Below, piece after piece: positions 6,523 through 7,000 of a stretch of DNA of 7,000 nt. Positions within the stretch are counted from its first letter, which is position 1. Each line of letters begins with the position of its first letter. A program made the translations under genes and the position numbers. The DNA lies in the NCBI GenBank assembly GCA_023439425.1, contig JAEXNZ010000515.1, forward strand, positions 1-7,000, read 5' to 3'. The notes below the pieces were generated by a model. That model was not told the DNA's origin and ran no database searches. It worked only from the letters and a program-made list of their open reading frames with translations. The stretch is from Pseudomonadota bacterium. Its GTDB lineage: Bacteria > Pseudomonadota > Gammaproteobacteria > Xanthomonadales > Xanthomonadaceae.

Positions 6523-6813
6523 ATGTACGGACTGATTGGCAAGATGAATACTGCGCCCGGCCAGCGTGACGCGGTGATTGCGATCCTGCTGGAGGGGACC
6601 GAGGGCATGCCCGGGTGCCGTAGCTACGTGGTGGCGCGTGACCCCGTTGACGTGGATGCGATCTGGATTACCGAGGTGTGGGACAGCGCGGAACTGCACC
6701 GGGCGTCGTTGGCGTTGCCGGGTGTGCAGGACGCCATTGCCCGCGCCAGGCCGCATATCACCGGGTTTGGTGAGCGGTTTGAGACGGAGCCTGTTGGGGG
6801 GTTTGGGGTGTAG
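6523..6813 (+). CDS. Antibiotic biosynthesis monooxygenase (ABM) domain protein, quinol monooxygenase-like
   Basis: This 96-residue protein matches the small ferredoxin-like ABM fold in size and pattern. It has an N-terminal strand (MYGLIGKM), a helix after the conserved PGQRD, the central YVVARDPVDVDAIWITEVW segment (about 35-53) and a helix containing LHRASLALPGVQDAI (about 58-72). Such proteins form dimers; studied relatives oxidise quinols or polycyclic aromatics without a cofactor, or degrade heme, and many stand-alone copies are uncharacterised. No specific heme-degrading residues can be claimed here. AGGCAGG lies 6 bases before the ATG and supports this start. The gene lies 61 bases after the peptidase gene on the same strand, with no evident functional link. 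The tail after about 88 is Gly-rich. Its TAG stop is the TAG of a GTAG tetranucleotide (6810-6813). Confidence 0.88.
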   Translation: MYGLIGKMNTAPGQRDAVIAILLEGTEGMPGCRSYVVARDPVDVDAIWITEVWDSAELHRASLALPGVQDAIARARPHITGFGERFETEPVGGFGV

Positions 6814-6823
6814 CGGCAGAAGC

Positions 6824-6845
6824 AGCCGGGCAAGCCCGGCTCTAC
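6824..6845 (-). repeat. GTAG-headed REP (SMAG-type) hairpin between convergent genes
   Basis: Read on the minus strand this is GTAG followed by AGCCGGGC, TT, GCCCGGCT: a perfect 8-bp GC stem (or 7 bp with a 4-base loop). This closely fits the common Stenotrophomonas REP form. It fills most of the 28-base gap between the monooxygenase stop (6813) and the convergent membrane-protein stop (6842), and its GTAG contains that second stop codon. Strand-symmetric hairpins between convergent genes can limit read-through or protect mRNA 3' ends, but no T-run follows on either strand. Confidence 0.8.
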
Positions 6846-7000
6846 GCTACTTTGTCGAGGATCATGGCTACTGAGCAGCAGCCTGCCATGAATAGCACGA
6901 GCGCCGCGCCCCAGCCTGCGGGTAGGCCGCCGCGGCGGCGCAGGCAGAGCTTGAGCAGACCCACCACGCCGACCGGCACGGCGAGCACGAAGCCCAGGGC
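6842..7000 (-). CDS. C-terminal end of a small hydrophobic membrane protein (5' end outside window)
   Basis: A minus-strand frame is open from the window edge to TAG at 6844-6842, giving 52 residues. It has two hydrophobic segments, LGFVLAVPVGVVGLLKLCL (about 2-20) and WGAALVLFMAGCC (about 30-42), separated by the basic loop RRRGGLPAG. This is the pattern of two membrane helices joined by a positively charged, probably cytoplasmic, loop. The codon third positions are G/C-rich as in neighbouring genes. Its start and full length are outside the window, and the family is not recognised. The gene is convergent with the monooxygenase gene and ends in the REP hairpin. Confidence 0.65.
   Translation of the reverse strand, partial: ALGFVLAVPVGVVGLLKLCLRRRGGLPAGWGAALVLFMAGCCSVAMILDKVA

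Overview
The window looks like chromosomal DNA from a high-GC gammaproteobacterium of the Xanthomonadaceae, most likely Stenotrophomonas or a close relative. The evidence is strong G/C preference at third codon positions, the gene families present, and short palindromes headed by the tetranucleotide GTAG that resemble the REP (SMAG) repeats known from Stenotrophomonas. This is inferred from sequence character, not from a database match.

The left half (1-3878, minus strand) is a compact three-gene operon for a periplasmic, membrane-attached flavoprotein dehydrogenase. In transcription order it encodes a Tat-signal small subunit (gluconate 2-dehydrogenase subunit 3 family), a GMC-type FAD catalytic subunit with a five-cysteine cluster, and a tri-heme cytochrome c whose 3' end lies beyond base 1. 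The gaps are 5 and 10 bases, so expression is probably coupled. Expected electron flow is substrate to FAD, possibly through an Fe-S centre, to three c-type hemes, then to quinone or an oxidase. The large subunit has no signal peptide and probably crosses the membrane folded, attached to the Tat-signal subunit. The substrate (gluconate, another sugar or sugar acid, or an alcohol) cannot be read from sequence.

A LysR-family regulator (4068-4988, plus) is divergent from this operon across a 189-base intergenic region with several small palindromes. It is the natural candidate regulator of the dehydrogenase.

The right half holds a membrane-anchored S41-family peptidase-like protein (5070-6461) with the family's LRDNGGG and GSSGE motifs but no lysine at the usual dyad position. 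A small antibiotic-biosynthesis-monooxygenase-fold protein (6523-6813) follows on the same strand. The C-terminal end of a small membrane protein converges from the right edge on the minus strand (6842-7000).

GTAG-headed repeat material lies at the 3' ends of the LysR gene, the monooxygenase gene and the convergent membrane-protein gene. In all three the TAG stop codon is part of a GTAG tetranucleotide. No RNA genes, insertion sequences, CRISPR arrays or phage genes were seen, and no gene-free stretch exceeds 300 bases.
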